NCBI RefSeq assembly: GCF_041262525.1
Contig: NZ_JBGCCK010000030.1
Span: 1 to 64,000 of the forward strand
Reading direction: 5' to 3'
Source: Streptacidiphilus sp041262525
Lineage (GTDB): Bacteria > Actinomycetota > Actinomycetes > Streptomycetales > Streptomycetaceae
Length of the DNA stretch: 64,000 bases
The notes beneath the pieces are model-generated. The model saw only the letters and a program-made list of their open reading frames with translations, was not told the DNA's origin and did not search any database. Position 1 is the stretch's first letter. Each line of letters opens with the position of its first letter. This document shows positions 25,474-34,470 of the stretch, one piece after another. Made by a program: the position numbers and the translations under genes.

Positions 25474-25696
25474 GTCGACGATTATCGCGGGACGACCGTC
25501 GCCGTCGCCAGATCCCCTGCCCCTGCCGACGTGAACTCGGAGGGCGGCCTGTGCAGGGCAGGGGCGCGCTCCGCTCCGCCCGGATGGGCTGTGAGACGAC
25601 TGCGGCCCCCCCGATGTCGGCACGTGGCTGGGCTGCGAGCAGCGCCGTCGGAAGGCATCCTCGAAGTGCGGCAGGCCGCGTTTGAAGGGCCTGAAG
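25474..25696. other. Intergenic, upstream of the APH-family gene
   Basis: No supported gene. It should contain the APH promoter on the minus strand. The plus strand shows no binding site or coding bias. Confidence 0.35.
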
Positions 25697-25792
25697 TCAG
25701 AGGGCGCTGGGTGTGTCGTCCGCCGTGTGGGGGCCGTACACGGCGATGCTGGGCGGGTCATCGAAGCCGCCGGCTGCGGGGTGCTCCGGCAC
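25697..25792 (-). CDS. Possible 31-residue peptide gene
   Basis: From a GTG the minus strand encodes PEHPAAGGFDDPPSIAVYG and then PHTADDTPSAL before a stop, with almost every codon ending in G or C. No ribosome binding site precedes the GTG, since the purine-rich AGAGGAGG nearby serves the opposite strand. It could be a genuine short protein, a leader peptide, or the last exon-like remnant of a lost gene. It lies 18 bases from the divergent Bax-inhibitor gene start. Confidence 0.3.
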   Translation of the reverse strand: MPEHPAAGGFDDPPSIAVYGPHTADDTPSAL

Positions 25793-25809
25793 GTGGCTAG
25801 AGGAGGATC

Positions 25810-26460
25810 ATGTACGACACGACAACGGCCCGCAGGGGCTACGGGATCTCGACGAACACCCTGTTCGCGCGCACCATGACCTTCGTCGCGGCCACCGCGG
25901 GCCTGTTCGCCCTCGGCGCCTACATCGGCCGCAACCTCGCCCACGGCGCGGGCATCATCGCCTTTATCGGCGCCTTCGTGTGCCTGATCGCGATGCGGTT
26001 CACCGCCACCCGCTCCCAGCAGGCGACGGTGGCGCTACTCGGCGCGTTCGGCCTGCTCATGGGCTTGGCCACGGCCCCGACGATCGTCTACTACGCCACG
26101 GCCGATCCGCGCGCGTTGTGGCAGGCGGGCGGCGCGACGGCACTGTTCATCGCGGCGTTGGGCTCGGCCGGATACGCCACCAGCCGTGACCTGTCGGGAC
26201 TGGCGCGGGTGTGCTTCTGGGCGCTGCTGGCGCTGTTGGTCTTCGGAGTCGTGGCGATCTTCGTCCGGATCCCGCACAGCTCACTCATCTACAGCGTGCT
26301 CGGGCTGGTCATCTTCGCCGGATTCACCCTCTTCGACTTCCAAAGGCTGCGGCGGTCGCAGAACCTCGCCTCGGCACCGCTCCTGGCCGCCTCGATCTTC
26401 TTGGACATCCTCAACGTGTTCCTGTTCTTCCTGAACATCTTCGGCGGCAGGCGGGACTGA
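25810..26460 (+). CDS. Bax inhibitor-1/YccA-family membrane protein
   Basis: A 216-residue polytopic membrane protein with a strong AGAGGAGG site just before the ATG. Six to seven hydrophobic spans are visible, starting at TMTFVAATAGLFALGAYIG and ending LDILNVFLFFLNIFGGRRD. The last spans (LVIFAGFTLFDFQRLRRS then a LDILNVFLFFLNIF helix) match the BI-1 signature of a pH-sensing calcium leak channel fold, in which two Asp residues near the C-terminus matter. Bacterial members act in the cytoplasmic membrane with roles that are mostly unclear. Stands alone. Confidence 0.85.
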   Translation: MYDTTTARRGYGISTNTLFARTMTFVAATAGLFALGAYIGRNLAHGAGIIAFIGAFVCLIAMRFTATRSQQATVALLGAFGLLMGLATAPTIVYYATADPRALWQAGGATALFIAALGSAGYATSRDLSGLARVCFWALLALLVFGVVAIFVRIPHSSLIYSVLGLVIFAGFTLFDFQRLRRSQNLASAPLLAASIFLDILNVFLFFLNIFGGRRD

Positions 26461-26886
26461 GCGCCCAACGCGCTGAGGCCGCGGCAATCTCCCTTTGCGG
26501 GGTCGACGACTGGGGTACCGTCCTGCGCACGACCGCCCAGGGGGCGATCAATCGCCAGGACGAGATGAACGAAGATCTCCACTGCGGGTCCGCCACGGAG
26601 TCGGCCACCGCCTGGTGGATCTCTTCGGCGCTCACCGGGTGACCGAAGTCGAAGCCGGGGATGTCCCAGTCCTCGTCCCGGGGGCGGACGAACCGCCACA
26701 GCAGTGAGCGCCGGAACGGACGAGGGGTCGCCGGGGAGGATTCAGACGGACGCCAGCAGACCCGGGCATACGGGCTGTCAACTGCGGTGGAGCCCCGCAG
26801 AACCCGGTGTCGCGCCGTCAGAGGAGTCGGTTACCCTGCGGCTGCCGACTGAGCGAACCGCCGGGGCGGCCGTTGGAGGGGAAGAC
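26461..26886. other. Intergenic with a minus-strand gene fragment
   Basis: On the minus strand, bases about 26575-26708 read LLWRFVRPRDEDWDIPGFDF then GHPVSAEEIHQAVADSVADP with excellent codon bias, then lose it. No start codon or binding site is evident. This looks like the head of a lost gene. The rest of the stretch holds the promoter of the operon that starts at 26887, preceded by GGAGGGGAAG. Confidence 0.35.
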
Positions 26887-27918
26887 GTGTCAAGCATTCC
26901 GCTGCTGGTGCCTGCCTTGATCGGGGGCGCCGCGGCCGTTCGCGCGCTTGCGAACCGCAGTCAGTCCACTACCGCCGCCCGTGGGCCGAAGCCGGTGGCG
27001 ATCGATCCCAACTTCGGCGACCCGGAGTTGGCGGCGCTTCGGAGGGCCGTGCTGGCCGAGGACTGGCCCGCGATGGAGGCGATCCTGCTGCCCTGCCGGG
27101 ACCGTGACGACCACGCCCGGCTGACCTGGCTGATCAGCGGAGTCGAGGAAATGGGCGGCGACTTCCTGCTCGGGCTCCCCGAGAAGCACCCCGACAACCC
27201 GATGGCTCGCACCGTCGCCGGCGTCCGGCATGTCGCCTGGGCCTGGGAGGCGCGCGGGCGCGCCTCCGCCTCCCACGTCCAGCAGGAACAGTTCCGGATC
27301 TTCCATGTGCGGCTGCGCACTGCCGAAGACCACCTCTACGCCGCCGTGGAGCTGGATCCGGAGTCGGCCACCCCCTGGTGCTCCCTGACGACCTCCTCGC
27401 GCGGCCTGCAGCACGGCCACGACGTGAGCCGGCGGCGGTTCGAGGCGGGCGTCCGGCGCGCGCCGCATCATGTGGCCCTGCACGCGTCGATGCTCCAGCA
27501 GGTGTGCGCGAAGTGGAGCGGCTCGCACGAGCAGATGCACGCGTTCGCGCGCGAGTCGCTCGCGCAGGCCCCGCCCGGCAGCGGCATCGGCATGCTGACC
27601 GCGTACGCGCACATCGAGCGCTGGCTCGATCTCCCCAAGGGCGAGGACGCCGCCTACATGCGCCGCACCGAGGTCCTCGCCGAACTCAAGGGGGCCGCCG
27701 CCGCGTCGGTGCTGCACCCGGAGTTCGCCCCCACCGAATCGCCCTACATCGCGCTCAACGCCTTCGCCATGGCGTTCTGGATGGCGGGCGACCATCGCAC
27801 CGCCCACGAGCTGTTCGGGCGTATCGGCGAACACCCGACCCGCTTCCCCTGGGCCTACGTCGGCGATGCGGGCCGGGTGTTCGCCGCGGCACGGCAGGAA
27901 TGCAAGAAGAGGAAGTAG
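26887..27918 (+). CDS. Conserved-looking protein of unknown function, first gene of the HSP90-TPR operon
   Basis: A 343-residue protein from a GTG with GGAGGGGAAG upstream. The first 17 residues are mildly hydrophobic (SSIPLLVPALIGGAAAVRAL) and could anchor it or act as a weak signal. The rest is helical with repeated pairs resembling short TPR units: LAEDWPAMEAILLPCRDRDD, RTAEDHLYAAVELDPESATP, and MAFWMAGDHRTAHELFGRIG. I do not recognise a named family. It ends 11 bases before the HSP90-like gene and shares strand and spacing with it, so a joint role is likely. Confidence 0.75.
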   Translation: MSSIPLLVPALIGGAAAVRALANRSQSTTAARGPKPVAIDPNFGDPELAALRRAVLAEDWPAMEAILLPCRDRDDHARLTWLISGVEEMGGDFLLGLPEKHPDNPMARTVAGVRHVAWAWEARGRASASHVQQEQFRIFHVRLRTAEDHLYAAVELDPESATPWCSLTTSSRGLQHGHDVSRRRFEAGVRRAPHHVALHASMLQQVCAKWSGSHEQMHAFARESLAQAPPGSGIGMLTAYAHIERWLDLPKGEDAAYMRRTEVLAELKGAAAASVLHPEFAPTESPYIALNAFAMAFWMAGDHRTAHELFGRIGEHPTRFPWAYVGDAGRVFAAARQECKKRK

Positions 27919-27929
27919 GAACCACTCCA

Positions 27930-29792
27930 GTGACCACACCCCAGCCGGGCCACACCTTCCAGGTCGACCTGCGCGGCCTCGTCGATCTGCTCTCCCACCA
28001 CCTCTACTCCTCTCCCAAGGTCTACCTGCGGGAGCTCATGCAGAACGCCGTCGACGCGATCACCGCGCGGCGACTGCTCGACCCTGCGGCCCCCGCGCAG
28101 ATCACCATCCGCACCGGCGCGAGCGGCGGCGGCATCGTCGTCGAGGACTCCGGGATCGGGCTCACCGAGTCGGACGTCCACACCTTCCTTGCGACCATCG
28201 GCCGCTCCTCCAAGCGCAACGCCGACGGCGGACTCGACCTGTCCGCCGCGCGCGCCGACTTCATCGGCCAGTTCGGCATCGGCCTGCTCGCTTGCTTCGT
28301 CGTCGCGGACGAGATCACCGTCGTCTCGCGCAGCGCCAGGGAGGCGGGCGCACCCGCCGTCGAGTGGCGCGGCCGCAGCGACGGCACGTACAGCATTCGC
28401 ACCCTGCCGGCCGGCTCGGTCCCGCAGCCCGGCACCACCGTGACGCTGACCCCGCGCGCCGACGGGAGCGAGTGGCTGGAGCCGGACCGCGTCGTGCATC
28501 TGGCCCGGCATTTCGGGTCGTTGCTCCGGTACCAGGTCCACGTGGTGGACCGGCACGACGACAGGATCCGGGTCAACGACACCCCGCCGGTGTGGGAGCG
28601 GACGTACGGCTCGCCCCTCGCCCGCCGTGAGGCGCTGGCCGGTTACGGCAAGTCCGTTTTCGACTTCACCCCGCTGGACACCATCGACCTGGACATCCCG
28701 CTGGTCGGGCTCAAGGGCGTGGCCTTCGTGCTGCCGACGCCCGCGCACCCGACCAAGCGGTCCGGCAACCGGGTGCACCTCAAGGGGATGCTGCTGTCCG
28801 ACCAGGCGACCGAACTGGTGCCGGACTGGGCCTTCTTCGTCTCCTGCGTCGTGGACACCACGGGCCTGCGCCCCACCGCCTCCCGGGAAGCGCTGTACGA
28901 GGACGAGACGCTGGCCGCCGTTCGCGACGCCATCGGCGAGCGCGTGCGCCAGTGGCTGACCGGGCTGGCCGCCTCGGACCTGGCGCTGCTGCGCCGCTTC
29001 CTGGACGTGCACCACCTCGCGGTGAAGGCGCTGGCCCGCTACGACGACCAGCTGCTCAAGCTGCTGCTGCCGTGGCTGCCCTTCGAGACCACCGACGGCA
29101 CCGTCAGCCTGGACGAGTTCGCCCGCGCGCACCCGATGGTGCTGGTCACGCAGACGGTGGAGGAGTTCCGGCAGGTCGCGCCGATCGCCGCCGCCGCCGG
29201 GCTGGGCGTGGTCAACGGCGGCTACGTCTACGACCGGGAGTTGGTGCACCAGCTCCCTCAGGTGCGCCCCGGCGTCACCGTCGCGGACCTGGACCCCGAG
29301 ACCGTCAGCGCGCACCTCGACAGCGTCGACCCCACGGCCGAACTGGCGGCCGCTCCGTTCCTGGCGCGCGCCCGCGCGGTCCTGGACCGGTTCGACACGG
29401 ACGTGGCGCTGCGTTCCTTCCAGCCCGTGGGCGTGCCCGCGATGCTGGTCGACAACCGGGAGGCCCGACACGAACGCCGGCGCAGCGAACTGTCCGCGGG
29501 AGCGGACGACTTGTGGGCCGGCATCCTCGGCTCGCTGCGCTCGTCCGCGCCACGTGCCCAGCTGATCGTCAACCACCTCAACCCGCTGATCCGCAAGCTC
29601 GCGGAGCTGGCCGGGACCGCCGACCCGCAACTGTCGGAGACGGCGATCGAAGCCCTCTACGGCCAGGCGCTGCTGCTCTCCCGCCGGCCGCTGCGGCCGT
29701 CGGACCACGCGCTGCTCAACCGCTCGTTCCTGGGCCTGCTCGAATTCGCGGCGCAGGCGGCCGTCACCGGACAGGGGGATGCCCAGTCATGA
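27930..29792 (+). CDS. HSP90/HtpG-family chaperone paralogue
   Basis: A 620-residue cytoplasmic ATPase chaperone. The GHKL ATP-binding motifs are all present: VYLRELMQNAVDAI (N-box, with Asn), VVEDSGIGLTESDVHTFLAT (G1), IGRSSK, and GQFGIGLLACFVVADEITVV (G2). The middle domain holds RVHLKGMLLSDQATELVPDW and the conserved SREALYED catalytic-loop region. The C-terminal dimerisation region is shorter and diverged compared with E. coli HtpG, and the charged linker is lacking. This is the minimal-HSP90 group seen in actinomycetes. The stop overlaps the ATG of the TPR gene (ATGA). Confidence 0.92.
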   Translation: MTTPQPGHTFQVDLRGLVDLLSHHLYSSPKVYLRELMQNAVDAITARRLLDPAAPAQITIRTGASGGGIVVEDSGIGLTESDVHTFLATIGRSSKRNADGGLDLSAARADFIGQFGIGLLACFVVADEITVVSRSAREAGAPAVEWRGRSDGTYSIRTLPAGSVPQPGTTVTLTPRADGSEWLEPDRVVHLARHFGSLLRYQVHVVDRHDDRIRVNDTPPVWERTYGSPLARREALAGYGKSVFDFTPLDTIDLDIPLVGLKGVAFVLPTPAHPTKRSGNRVHLKGMLLSDQATELVPDWAFFVSCVVDTTGLRPTASREALYEDETLAAVRDAIGERVRQWLTGLAASDLALLRRFLDVHHLAVKALARYDDQLLKLLLPWLPFETTDGTVSLDEFARAHPMVLVTQTVEEFRQVAPIAAAAGLGVVNGGYVYDRELVHQLPQVRPGVTVADLDPETVSAHLDSVDPTAELAAAPFLARARAVLDRFDTDVALRSFQPVGVPAMLVDNREARHERRRSELSAGADDLWAGILGSLRSSAPRAQLIVNHLNPLIRKLAELAGTADPQLSETAIEALYGQALLLSRRPLRPSDHALLNRSFLGLLEFAAQAAVTGQGDAQS

Positions 29793-32700
29793 CCGTACCC
29801 ACTACGCCCACCACGCCCACCACCAGGGACGAGTTCTTCCAGGCCCTGGGCGAGAACCGGGAACGGCCCAAGGACCGGGCCACCGCCGCGATCGCCGAGG
29901 AACTGGTCGAGGCCGCGGAGGCGTTCGGCGACGACGAGGTCACCGTCTCGGCCCTGGTGGAGCTGATGCGCGCCTATCACGGCAGCGGCGAGGCGGTGAA
30001 GTACCCGGTCGCGTTCGCCCGGCTGCTGCGGCTGTGGGACGAGAACCCGAAGGCGTTCGACGAGAACGAGACCTACCAGCTGTTCTGGTACTTCAAGTGG
30101 GTCACCTCCGGCTTGCTGGTCACGCCGGACGTGCCGCTCGCCTCGATCCGCGGCTGGATCGCGGAGATGCGGCGTCGTTACCAGGCCCAGGGGCACGACC
30201 TGCAGCCGGTCTACGCCCAGGAGTTCTTTCTGGCACGGCAGTTGGGCGAGGGTGAGGAGCTGGCCTACGAACTGTGGGCCACCCGCGGGCGGACGCCGCT
30301 CACCGACTGCGCCGCCTGCGAGGCCCGGTCACGCGCGGCCTACCACTTCCGGCGAGGACAGGACCGGCTGGGCCTGGCGGAGCTGCAGCCGACCTTCGAC
30401 GGTCAGCACAGCTGTGACGAGGAGCCGCACAACAGCCAGGCGCTGGCGCTGTTGCCGCTGCTGCGGCTCGGGGAGCTCGACGAAGCCCGGGCCACGCACC
30501 TGACCTCCTACCGCAAGGTGCGCGGGCAGGAGGCGGAGCTCACCCCGATCGGCCGGCACCTGGAGTTCTGCGCACTGACCGGGAACGAGGCGCGCGGTCT
30601 CGAACTGCTGGCACAGAACCGCGCGTCGTTCGGGTTCACCGCCGCTCCGTCCAGCCGCCTCGACTTCCTCACCGGCGTCGAGGTGCTGCTGGCCCGGCTG
30701 GTCGAAACCGGCTATGGCGAACTGCCGTGCGCCGGGCCGCTCGGGAGGGAGTGGACCGTCTCGTCGCTCCATGACGCTGTCGCCGGGCAGGCCGACGAGC
30801 TGGCGGCGCGCTTCGACACCCGCAACGGGAACGACAACATCTCCACGCGCCGTCGGGAACGGCTCACCGCCCGACCGCTGACAGCGCCGCTCAACTTGGG
30901 CGTGCAGACGTCGGCGCTGGCCCGGCCGGCCGCCGCCGGGACCGAACCGGTGTCGGTCACGGCGGCCCCGACGGCCTCGGCGGCCACCGAGGTGCCGCAG
31001 GACTTCACGGAGCTCGTCGCCGAGCTGCGCCGCCTGGACCTGATCGGTGGCCCCGCCGCCCGCGTCCTGTGGGACGCGGTGCTGGAGCGGGTCGGCGGTG
31101 CGGACGCCGCCGACGTGGACGACCTGCTGCCCGGCGAGATCGCCTCGGAGCTGGCGCAACGCGCGGCCAACAAGCAGGACGCCGACCAGCAGGACTGGGA
31201 TGCCTGCGCGGCCCACCTGCGCGAGGCCGCGGAGCACTATGCGCGGATCGACAGGCCCGCCCGGGTGATCGCTACCGAGGCGCGGCTCGCCTGGTGCGAG
31301 GCCGTCCGTGACGATGTCGAGGACGCCTCTGCCGCAGCGGAGGCGGCCTGGCCCGTCCTCGACGAGCTGCTGGCACGCGTCGACGCCCTCCTCGCCGCAG
31401 GGTTCGGTGGCGACGCGGAGGAGGCGTCGGAGAGGGAGCGCGAGACGCTGAACCGGAAGTTCGTGGTGCGGCAGTGCCGGGTCTTCACGGCGCGTCATGC
31501 GCTGCTGCGGGCCGGCGGGCCGGAGCAGCACGCCCGTTGGGCCGAGCTGTTCACCACCGAGGCCGAGGCGGTGATCGCCGAGGGGAGCGCCGCCGACCGG
31601 GCGCCGCAGGTCTCGATGACCCATGAGGTGCTCGCGGAGTTCCAGGCCACGCATGGAGCGCCGGTGGAGGGCGAAGCTTCCGCCCGTCGGGCGATTGCGA
31701 TCTTCACTGAGCGGGACTGGACGTGGCGACTGCCTCGCGCCCGCCTGCTGCTCGCGCTGACGCTCGGCGCGCAGGGTCGGCACGCCGAGGCGGTGGCCGA
31801 GCTCGAGCGAGGCCTGGCGGAGGCCCCTTCGGACGTCGCGCCGTACGAGTTGACGCCGCTGCACCGGATGCTCGGCAGCATGGCGCTGCAGGCGAGGCAG
31901 CACCAGACAGCGGTGCGGGCGCTCTCGGAGGCGGCGGCACGCCTGGACCGCGAGGGAAGCGCGCAGCAAGCGCGGCAGACGCGGTGGGAGTTGAGCCGGG
32001 CGCTGCGCGCCCAGGGCGCGATCGGCGATGCGGTGGCCGTCCTTGAGTCGTTGCTGGACTCGGTCTCCTCAGCCGCCGCGAAGAGCGTGAAGAGCGAGGA
32101 ACTCGCGGACGCGGAGGGCGCGGAGGGCGCTGAGGGCGCGGAGGGTGCTGCGGCGCCGTCCGCGGCCGAGCAGTTGACGGCGCAGATCCGCGGCGATCTG
32201 GCCAACGCCCTGCTGTCGCTGGGGGAGCCGCTTGATGCTGCGAGGGAGTTCCTGCACCTGGCCGACGCGGTCAGCCGCTGGCCGGACAAGAGGACGCTGA
32301 CCTCGGCCGCCGCGGCTGCGGCGGGCGCGCTGGCGCAGGCAGGCCAATGGGACGGCGCCCGGGCCGCGCTGGAGCGTGCCCTGGCTTCCAACGCGGAGGC
32401 ACCGTGCCTCCCGGACCTGGCCGACGCGCTGCGTACCCTCGCCTTCGAAGCGATCGACGCCCGGGGCGCGGAGGCGATCGAGGAGGCCCTCGGCTACCTG
32501 GACCGGGCCGACCGGCTGCGCGAGGAGTTCCCGGACGCGGCGCGCGAGCAGTTCCGCAGCGTGGAGGTCGACCGGGCGCAGTGCTGCTTCACCCGCGGGC
32601 AGGTGCACGCGACGGTGGGTCAGGCCGAGCAGGCCCTCGCGGCGTTCGAAGAGTCGATCGCCGTCTACGACCGCGCCGGCTTCGCGGACGCCCCGCCGCG

Positions 32701-32860
32701 GTTCGAGGCGATCCGCCTGGCGGCCCTCGTGGAGGGCCGGGGCCTGGACCGGTCCCGTGCGGCGCAGGACCGCCTCGACAAGGCCGCCGCCGAGGCGGAC
32801 GCGGCGGGCCTGACGGACGCGGCACGGACGCTGCGCCGGCTGCGGGACAGCCTGCGCTGA
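29789..32860 (+). CDS. Large TPR-repeat protein, HSP90 operon partner
   Basis: A 1,023-residue soluble protein translationally coupled to the HSP90-like gene. The N-terminal 330 residues form a distinct region (TRDEFFQALGENRERPKDRA) with a possible metal site: TDCAACEARSRA plus SCDEEPHNSQ. A low-complexity linker (about residues 360-400) leads to a long helical array of TPR-like pairs such as HAEAVAELERGLAEAPSDV, QTAVRALSEAAARLDREGS and AEQALAAFEESIAVYDRAG. Near residues 770-790 lies a tandem acidic repeat EGAEGAEGAEGA, encoded around 32108-32150. TPR proteins commonly act as HSP90 co-chaperones, which fits the pairing. A terminator follows at 32900. Confidence 0.88.
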   Translation: MTVPTTPTTPTTRDEFFQALGENRERPKDRATAAIAEELVEAAEAFGDDEVTVSALVELMRAYHGSGEAVKYPVAFARLLRLWDENPKAFDENETYQLFWYFKWVTSGLLVTPDVPLASIRGWIAEMRRRYQAQGHDLQPVYAQEFFLARQLGEGEELAYELWATRGRTPLTDCAACEARSRAAYHFRRGQDRLGLAELQPTFDGQHSCDEEPHNSQALALLPLLRLGELDEARATHLTSYRKVRGQEAELTPIGRHLEFCALTGNEARGLELLAQNRASFGFTAAPSSRLDFLTGVEVLLARLVETGYGELPCAGPLGREWTVSSLHDAVAGQADELAARFDTRNGNDNISTRRRERLTARPLTAPLNLGVQTSALARPAAAGTEPVSVTAAPTASAATEVPQDFTELVAELRRLDLIGGPAARVLWDAVLERVGGADAADVDDLLPGEIASELAQRAANKQDADQQDWDACAAHLREAAEHYARIDRPARVIATEARLAWCEAVRDDVEDASAAAEAAWPVLDELLARVDALLAAGFGGDAEEASERERETLNRKFVVRQCRVFTARHALLRAGGPEQHARWAELFTTEAEAVIAEGSAADRAPQVSMTHEVLAEFQATHGAPVEGEASARRAIAIFTERDWTWRLPRARLLLALTLGAQGRHAEAVAELERGLAEAPSDVAPYELTPLHRMLGSMALQARQHQTAVRALSEAAARLDREGSAQQARQTRWELSRALRAQGAIGDAVAVLESLLDSVSSAAAKSVKSEELADAEGAEGAEGAEGAAAPSAAEQLTAQIRGDLANALLSLGEPLDAAREFLHLADAVSRWPDKRTLTSAAAAAAGALAQAGQWDGARAALERALASNAEAPCLPDLADALRTLAFEAIDARGAEAIEEALGYLDRADRLREEFPDAAREQFRSVEVDRAQCCFTRGQVHATVGQAEQALAAFEESIAVYDRAGFADAPPRFEAIRLAALVEGRGLDRSRAAQDRLDKAAAEADAAGLTDAARTLRRLRDSLR

Positions 32861-32899
32861 CGACTGCTCCGAGAGCCTGCAACAGATAGCAGGCCTGAC

Positions 32900-32933
32900 A
32901 AGGCGGTTCACCCCTCGTGGGTGGGCCGCCTTT
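32900..32933 (+). terminator. Terminator of the HSP90-TPR operon
   Basis: AAGGCGG at 32900-32906 and CCGCCTT at 32926-32932 enclose an inner CACCC/GGGTG pairing, followed by TTCGG. It begins 40 bases after the TPR stop. Confidence 0.65.
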
Positions 32934-33016
32934 CGGCGTGCGACGCCCTTCTGCGCAGCGGGGCGGACGCCCGCAGGGCGTGAGGTGCGGAAGCCCTGTG
33001 AAGGTTTGCGCAAAGT

Positions 33017-33030
33017 TGCATAACGATGCA
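33017..33030. promoter_or_regulatory. Small palindrome upstream of the glycosyltransferase
   Basis: TGCATAACGATGCA is a 14-bp inverted repeat about 45 bases before the glycosyltransferase start, preceded by TTGCGCAAAG, itself symmetric (TTGCGCAA). Placement suits a repressor operator. The regulator is unknown. Confidence 0.35.
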
Positions 33031-33075
33031 CGGCTGCACCACAGTCGATCTTGTCGGCTGCGTAAGCGGCACCCT

Positions 33076-34089
33076 ATGTTCCATGTCGTGCTCAGCTCAC
33101 CCTTGATCAGCGTAGTAGTGGCCGCATACGACCCGCGGGGAGTCCTGGAGACCTGCCTGCAGTCGATCCTGAGTCAGGCTTTCAAGGACGTCGAAGTCGT
33201 CCTGGTCGCGGACCAGTCACCGGAGTGCCCCGCCGAGGTGGTCGATGCGTGGGCGCGGAGCGAGGCGCGGGTCTCGGTCGTGCGGCTGGACTCCGTGGCC
33301 GGCATCGGCCGGGTCCGGAACGCGGGGGCCGAGCGGGCGACCGGTCGGTACCTGCTCTTCCTCGACGCCGATCACGTCCTCTGGGGCGGCACGCTGGAGG
33401 CCATGGCCGACCGCCTGCGGACCTGCGACGAACCGGACGTCCTGCTGCTCGGCCACACGCGCCTCCACAAGGGCCGGTCCTGGCCGGGCGGTGCGACCGA
33501 CCTGCTCGGCGGACTGGACGCCCGGCCCTTCGACCCGGCCGGTGAGCCCGAGCTCTTCGAGGCTCCCGCCTACATCTGGGACCGGCTGATCCGGCGGGAC
33601 TTCTGGGCCGGGCACGCGCTCGCCTTCCCCGACGGTCTCCACGACGATGTCGCCGTCGTGCACCACGTCATGCTGGCGGCGGATCGCGTCGCCGCGCTGA
33701 AGTGGGACTGCGTGCAGATCCGCCGCAGGCACACCCAGCACCCCGCGGAATCGCCCGGTGCGACGCAGTTCGACGTCTTCGACCGTTACGAGGAGAGCTT
33801 TGGGCTGCTGGACAAGTACGGCCGCGCGGACGCCGCACCGTTCCTCTTCTCCCGGATGGTCCGTCACTACCTGTTCCTCCTCGGCCTTTCAGGATATCTC
33901 TCCCGCGCCGAGCGCCCGCAGTTCTTCCAGCGGGCGAGCGAGCACTACCAGCGCTTCGTGCCGGACGGTTACGAACGTCCCCAGGGGCGTGAAGGCGTCA
34001 AGTTCCAACTGGTCGCCAATGGCGTGTACGGGGCTTTCCAGACCGCGAGGCTTCCCAACCTGGCACGAGGCATCCTGTCCCGGCCGTAG
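33076..34089 (+). CDS. Family 2 glycosyltransferase
   Basis: A 337-residue GT-A-fold enzyme that should transfer a sugar from a nucleotide donor, probably for cell-wall or extracellular glycan. The N-terminal strand SPLISVVVAAYDPRGVLETC and FKDVEVVLVADQSPE are the nucleotide-binding start of GT2 proteins. GRVRNAGAERATGRYLLFLD followed by ADH supplies the D-x-D metal motif, and LHDDVAVVHHVMLAADRVAA fits the acceptor/catalytic region. No membrane span. Weak site before the ATG at 33076; a GTG at 33088 (LSSPLISVV) is an alternative. Single gene. Confidence 0.85.
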   Translation: MFHVVLSSPLISVVVAAYDPRGVLETCLQSILSQAFKDVEVVLVADQSPECPAEVVDAWARSEARVSVVRLDSVAGIGRVRNAGAERATGRYLLFLDADHVLWGGTLEAMADRLRTCDEPDVLLLGHTRLHKGRSWPGGATDLLGGLDARPFDPAGEPELFEAPAYIWDRLIRRDFWAGHALAFPDGLHDDVAVVHHVMLAADRVAALKWDCVQIRRRHTQHPAESPGATQFDVFDRYEESFGLLDKYGRADAAPFLFSRMVRHYLFLLGLSGYLSRAERPQFFQRASEHYQRFVPDGYERPQGREGVKFQLVANGVYGAFQTARLPNLARGILSRP

Positions 34090-34123
34090 CCCCGCGGTGG
34101 CGACCGGGCCGGCTGGTCCTCGG

Positions 34124-34280
34124 TCAGGGACGGCAGACGCCGTGCTCCGAGGCCCAGGCCGCGATGCCGACCCGGTTCCGCACCCCGAGCTTGCGCTGGA
34201 TGCTCGCGACGTGGTTCTTCACCGTCCCCGTGGCGATGAAGAGCTGCGCGGCGATCTCGGCGTTCGTGCCGTCCCGGCCC
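34124..34280 (-). pseudogene. LuxR/NarL-type response regulator, C-terminal remnant
   Basis: About 50 codons survive: GTNAEIAAQLFIATGTVKNH and then VASIQRKLGVRNRVGIAAWA with the stop at 34124. This is the DNA-binding helix-turn-helix of NarL/LuxR regulators. The receiver domain and first helix are missing, with unrelated GC-rich sequence upstream. An intact system of the same type lies next door at 34471-37426, so this may be the scrap of an older neighbouring or duplicated regulator. Confidence 0.8.
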
Positions 34281-34470
34281 TGGGCCGCTGAGCGTGGCCC
34301 ACTGGCGCCGCGGACGCAGCGGACGCCGTGGACGTCGCGGCCGCGGCACAGCGGTGAGACCGGCGCCGGGGCCCTGACGGCAGCGGCCGTCAGGGATCCC
34401 CCGTGCGGGGGAGGGGCTCGACCGGGGCGGGGGATGTAGGGCCCTCCGGCGATCGGGATCGTGGACGTTA
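34281..34470. other. Intergenic region before the membrane protein operon
   Basis: Lacks a supported gene. It separates the LuxR remnant (minus strand) from the operon starting at 34471 and should hold the operon promoter. A short inverted GC-rich pair (GGCAGCGGCCGTCAGGGATCC and CCCCGTGCGGGGGAGGGG tracts) occurs near 34380-34420. Confidence 0.3.

Noticed and set aside
27855..29708. A 617-codon minus-strand frame opposite the HSP90-like gene
   Set aside because: Antisense of all GHKL motifs, with atypical amino-acid composition and poor codon bias.
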